Shown here: piece by piece, positions 34,449 to 36,659 of the stretch
Layout of the letters: each line of letters starts with the position of its first letter
Position numbering within the stretch: the stretch's first letter is position 1
From: an uncultured Lachnospiraceae bacterium
GTDB taxonomy: Bacteria; Bacillota; Clostridia; Lachnospirales; Lachnospiraceae
Direction: 5' to 3'
NCBI GenBank assembly: GCA_947630085.1
Contig: CANRGP010000014.1
Location: forward strand, 1 to 36,659
DNA length: 36,659 nucleotides
Translations under genes and position numbers: made by a program
Notes under the pieces: generated by a model
The model's input: the letters and a program-made list of their open reading frames with translations, nothing else
What the model was told of the DNA's origin: nothing
Database searches by the model: none

Positions 34449-35585
34449 ATGAGATATCAGTTGATTACCAAGGACGGACGCGCAAAGCGGGCGGTGGTCA
34501 CCACGGTTCACGGATGTATACAGACGCCGGTGTTTATGAATGTGGGGACGGTCGGAGCCATTAAAGGAGCGGTTTCGACCGACGACCTCCGGCAGATCGG
34601 CACGCAGGTGGAGCTGTCCAACACATACCACCTTCACGTCCGTACCGGCGATGCGCTGATCCGGAAGTTTGGCGGCCTGCATAAGTTCATGAACTGGGAC
34701 CGTCCCATTCTGACCGATTCCGGAGGATTTCAGGTATTTTCCCTTGCGGGAATGCGCCGGATCAGGGAAGAGGGAGTGTATTTTAATTCCCATATTGACG
34801 GGCGGAAGATCTTCATGGGGCCGGAGGAGAGCATACGGATCCAGTCCAACCTGGGCTCGACCATCGCGATGGCCTTTGACGAGTGCCCGCCCCATCCCGC
34901 CACCCGGGAATATATGCAGGCATCCGTTGACCGGACTACGCGCTGGCTGGAGAGATGCCGGCTCGAGATGGAAAGGCTGAACAGCCTGCCGGATACCATA
35001 AACCGCAGCCAGCTCCTTTTCGGGATCAATCAGGGCGGAACCTTTGAGGATATCCGGATCTCCCATGCCAGGACGATCGCCGCTATGGATCTGGACGGAT
35101 ATGCCATCGGCGGACTGGCCGTAGGCGAGAGCCATCAGGAGATGTACCGGATCCTGGATGAGACGGTTCCCTTCCTTCCGGAAGAAAAGCCTACCTATCT
35201 GATGGGAGTAGGGACGCCCGCCAATATTCTGGAGGCGGTGGACCGCGGCGTGGACTTTTTCGACTGTGTTTATCCCAGCCGGAACGGGCGGCACGGGCAC
35301 GTATATACGAATCACGGCAGATTGAACCTGTTCAACCAGAAATACGAGCTGGATGCCAGGCCCATCGAGGAGGGCTGCGGCTGCCCCGCCTGCGTATCCT
35401 ACAGCAGGGCCTATATCCGGCATCTGCTCAAGGCGAAGGAAATGCTGGGAATGAGATTATGTGTGTTGCATAATTTGTATTTTTATAATACAATGATGGA
35501 AGAAATACGGGCCGCGATCGAAGCCCACCGCTATTCCGAGTACAAGGCGCAGAAGCTTTGGGGGATGGCGCAGGGACCGGCCTGA
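34449..35585 (+). CDS. tgt: tRNA-guanine transglycosylase
   Basis: A 378-residue enzyme that exchanges the anticodon wobble guanine for preQ1 in Asp, Asn, His and Tyr tRNAs. It shows DSGGFQVFSLA with the catalytic Asp, GGLAVGE, and the second catalytic Asp in DFFDCVYPSRNGRHG. The zinc site is CGCPACVSYSRAYIRHL with the later His-Asn (LHNLYFYN). Length is normal. It is followed by yajC 26 bases later, the common firmicute pair. Confidence 0.97.
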   Translation: MRYQLITKDGRAKRAVVTTVHGCIQTPVFMNVGTVGAIKGAVSTDDLRQIGTQVELSNTYHLHVRTGDALIRKFGGLHKFMNWDRPILTDSGGFQVFSLAGMRRIREEGVYFNSHIDGRKIFMGPEESIRIQSNLGSTIAMAFDECPPHPATREYMQASVDRTTRWLERCRLEMERLNSLPDTINRSQLLFGINQGGTFEDIRISHARTIAAMDLDGYAIGGLAVGESHQEMYRILDETVPFLPEEKPTYLMGVGTPANILEAVDRGVDFFDCVYPSRNGRHGHVYTNHGRLNLFNQKYELDARPIEEGCGCPACVSYSRAYIRHLLKAKEMLGMRLCVLHNLYFYNTMMEEIRAAIEAHRYSEYKAQKLWGMAQGPA

Positions 35586-35610
35586 CTGATGGATTAAGGA
35601 GGAAACGATT

Positions 35611-35910
35611 ATGGTTGCAGCGACGGCCTCGGGAGGAGGCGGAATGGGATTCTGGATCTTTTACATTATATTCCTGGCCGCAATGATGTGGTTCATTGCG
35701 ATTCGCCCGCAGCAGAAAGAGAAAAAGAAAATGCAGCAGCTTCTGGCAAGTGTGGCGATCGGGGACAATGTTCTTACGTCCAGCGGATTTTATGGGGTCA
35801 TCATTGATATGACCGACGACACGGTCATCATCGAGTTCGGCGGAAACAAAAACTGCAGGATTCCCATGCAGAAGGCGGCGATCGTGCAGGTGGAGAAGCC
35901 GGAAGCATAA
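35611..35910 (+). CDS. yajC: Preprotein translocase subunit YajC
   Basis: A 99-residue protein with an N-terminal membrane helix (FWIFYIIFLAAMMWFIAIRP) and the family segment QQKEKKKMQQLLASVAIGDNVLTSSGFYGVI. It belongs to the SecDF-YajC accessory complex of the Sec translocon. An AAGGAGG site precedes the ATG. Confidence 0.95.
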   Translation: MVAATASGGGGMGFWIFYIIFLAAMMWFIAIRPQQKEKKKMQQLLASVAIGDNVLTSSGFYGVIIDMTDDTVIIEFGGNKNCRIPMQKAAIVQVEKPEA

Positions 35911-35919
35911 CGGCGAAAG

Positions 35920-35957
35920 ACCGGGGGCCATGATACGGCATGACATGGTACCCCGGT
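35920..35957 (+). terminator. Stem-loop after yajC
   Basis: ACCGGGG and CCATG pair with CATGG and CCCCGGT around a ~10-base loop, with small internal bulges. No clear T run follows, so termination is likely but weak or assisted. Confidence 0.5.
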
Positions 35958-36216
35958 ATTGCTATGTTCTGGAGGGATTTAATCCGTGCCGAAACAACTG
36001 GAAATATAACCTGAAGTTATGAAATAAATTTGATTCACTATACATACAAACACAATAAAATCAAGGGGTCTTTCTGGTTTACATAATTTTTTCAAACCGT
36101 TTTTATACCAATTTTAGACCATTAGTCCCAAATTACACCAACAACAGCGCAAATACGTAGTATGGTTAAGACCATCAGCAACCAGATTGAAAGTTTGTAG
36201 AACCGGGAACTTTATA
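35958..36216. other. AT-rich stretch without genes
   Basis: Base composition falls sharply compared with the preceding 36 kb. I see no open frame with a ribosome site. A small ATGGT/ACCAT hairpin lies at ~36161-36175. This may be the flank of an integrated element; no att site can be assigned. Confidence 0.5.
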
Positions 36217-36245
36217 TTGTGGTATCGCCTGAAATCTGCTATAAT
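36217..36245 (+). promoter_or_regulatory. Promoter of the small toxin-like gene
   Basis: TTGTGG and a perfect TATAAT are spaced by 17 bases. Transcription should start near 36252, giving a leader of about 105 bases. Confidence 0.7.
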
Positions 36246-36283
36246 CTGATACATGGGAAACCAGAGCGCATAAAGGCGGCCTA

Positions 36284-36349
36284 CCCTCCACTTTTCGGAG
36301 GGGCTAACCCTCCAGATATCATGCCCTATGGGTACGAAAGAAAGGAGGG
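36284..36349 (+). promoter_or_regulatory. Structured leader with alternating CCCTCC/GGAGGG elements
   Basis: The leader holds, in order, CCCTCC (36284-36289), GGAGGG (36297-36302), CCCTCC (36308-36313) and GGAGGG (36344-36349). The last is the ribosome site of the small gene. Any C element can pair with any G element, so two exclusive folds are possible, one hiding and one freeing the ribosome site. Confidence 0.6.
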
Positions 36350-36356
36350 CGTGCCA

Positions 36357-36446
36357 ATGATTACATACTCTGACTTGATTCAGATAGGTATCTTCATTGT
36401 AGCCCTTGTGGGTCTTTGTTATCAGATCTTCAGGGGAAAGAAATAG
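36357..36446 (+). CDS. Holin-like small membrane toxin candidate
   Basis: A 29-residue peptide with a short polar N terminus (MITYSDLIQ), one hydrophobic span (IGIFIVALVGLCY) and a basic end (FRGKK). This matches the putative holin-like toxin pattern of type I toxin-antitoxin loci. AAAGGAGGG lies seven bases before the ATG; a longer frame to 36219 overlaps the promoter and is rejected. A convergent antisense promoter and strong stem-loops in the leader support a type I locus. Toxicity is inferred, not shown. Confidence 0.65.
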   Translation: MITYSDLIQIGIFIVALVGLCYQIFRGKK

Positions 36447-36472
36447 CCGCCACTACTCGCAATAGTGACGGC
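36446..36472. terminator. Stem-loop shared by toxin mRNA and antisense RNA
   Basis: GCCG-CACTA pairs with TAGTG-CGGC with one mismatch and a seven-base loop. It begins at the last base of the toxin-candidate stop codon. On the minus strand it is followed by TATTTCTTT, which suits the end of the antisense RNA. On the + strand a T6 run follows only at 36498-36503. Confidence 0.5.
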
Positions 36473-36538
36473 AGCCCGTTAAGGGTTTAGCTAGTTATTT
36501 TTTGGGGGTAGGCCGTGTGTCTCTGGCTTTCCCTCTGT
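36446..36538 (-). ncRNA. Putative antisense antitoxin RNA
   Basis: A minus-strand promoter (TTGCAT, 17 bases, TATATT; 36545-36573) would start an RNA near 36538 running toward the toxin gene and ending at the shared stem-loop. Size would be about 90-100 bases, or more if it reads through into the toxin frame. Extent is inferred. Confidence 0.45.
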
Positions 36539-36544
36539 GATTCA

Positions 36545-36573
36545 AATATAACATATCTTAGGAAACAATGCAA
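36545..36573 (-). promoter_or_regulatory. Convergent antisense promoter
   Basis: Minus-strand TTGCAT and TATATT with 17-base spacing, just after the end of the unrecognised minus-strand gene at 36581. Confidence 0.55.
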
Positions 36574-36580
36574 GAGGTTT

Positions 36581-36658
36581 TTACTTGAGTTTCCGCAGTT
36601 CTTTCCACAGAACTGTTTCCCAGATACGCTGCTTATAAACATTCGTTAAATAATCCCC
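36581..36658 (-). CDS. C-terminal end of an unrecognised minus-strand gene, partial
   Basis: The last 25 codons of a frame that runs in from outside the window, ending LTNVYKQRIWETVLWKELRKLK and TAA. The other two minus frames have stops within 30 bases. The residue pattern is amphipathic, basic and coding-like, but too short to name. The AT-rich setting beside a toxin-like locus suggests mobile-element cargo. Confidence 0.4.
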   Translation of the reverse strand, partial: GDYLTNVYKQRIWETVLWKELRKLK

Positions 36659-36659
36659 A

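Noticed and set aside
26191-36223. TGTGGTA recurring at the glycosyltransferase promoter, XRE palindrome, hemolysin III promoter and toxin promoter, as a shared regulator half-site
   Set aside because: At the glycosyltransferase and hemolysin III promoters it is simply an extended -10 (TGG before the -10), and at the toxin promoter it is the -35 box. Only 27507-27523 is a true dyad.
36219-36446. 75-residue protein in the toxin frame
   Set aside because: The upstream part overlaps the promoter and leader; the ideal ribosome site points to the ATG at 36357.

Overview
The window looks like a chromosomal segment of a GC-rich, spore-forming member of the Clostridia, most likely Lachnospiraceae. 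The support is a SCIFF (ranthipeptide) peptide next to its radical SAM maturase, a fused SecDF, a type 3 prolyl-tRNA synthetase, a CotS-family spore coat protein, a YtvI-like sporulation membrane protein, and the order rpmG-secE-nusG-rplK-rplA-rplJ-rplL. Genus cannot be fixed from the sequence alone. Most genes are on the + strand and tightly packed.

Layout. 1-4.5 kb: the 3' part of a PAS-GGDEF cyclase, a cyclophilin, a GNAT acetyltransferase, a YesL-type membrane protein, a GC-rich tandem repeat, a hemolysin III homologue (minus) and an RluA-type pseudouridine synthase. 4.6-9.7 kb: a sugar-use locus with an AraC regulator divergent from a GH36 alpha-galactosidase, followed by an amylosucrase-type GH13 enzyme. 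Together these could take raffinose-type sugars to galactose and sucrose and then split the sucrose, but the GH13 protein lacks the Arg normally found two residues before the nucleophile. 9.8-16.6 kb: a YtvI/AI-2E family membrane protein, proS, a CCA-adding enzyme, a CotS-like protein and a phosphohexomutase. 16.7-21.9 kb: a CmpB-type membrane protein (minus), an MreB-family protein, RecD2 and ComF.

21.9-25.7 kb: a ribosomal and transcription block. It has a strong promoter before rpmG, two copies of a probable L1-binding leader (before rplK and before rplA), and an L10 leader with an intrinsic attenuator before rplJ-rplL. 25.7-28.7 kb: a small accessory patch of two XRE-type small regulators flanking a GT4 glycosyltransferase, plus an unrecognised 284-residue protein. 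28.6-30.3 kb: a CNNM/CorC-type protein that overlaps tail-to-tail with a TIGR04086-like membrane protein. 30.4-35.9 kb: scfA, a terminator-like attenuator, scfB, secDF, tgt and yajC.

35.9-36.66 kb: base composition drops to AT-rich. This stretch holds a 29-residue holin-like toxin candidate with a structured leader, a convergent antisense promoter and nested 5'/3' complementarity, and then the end of an unrecognised gene on the minus strand. It looks like the edge of a mobile element and contains the least conventional RNA architecture in the window.
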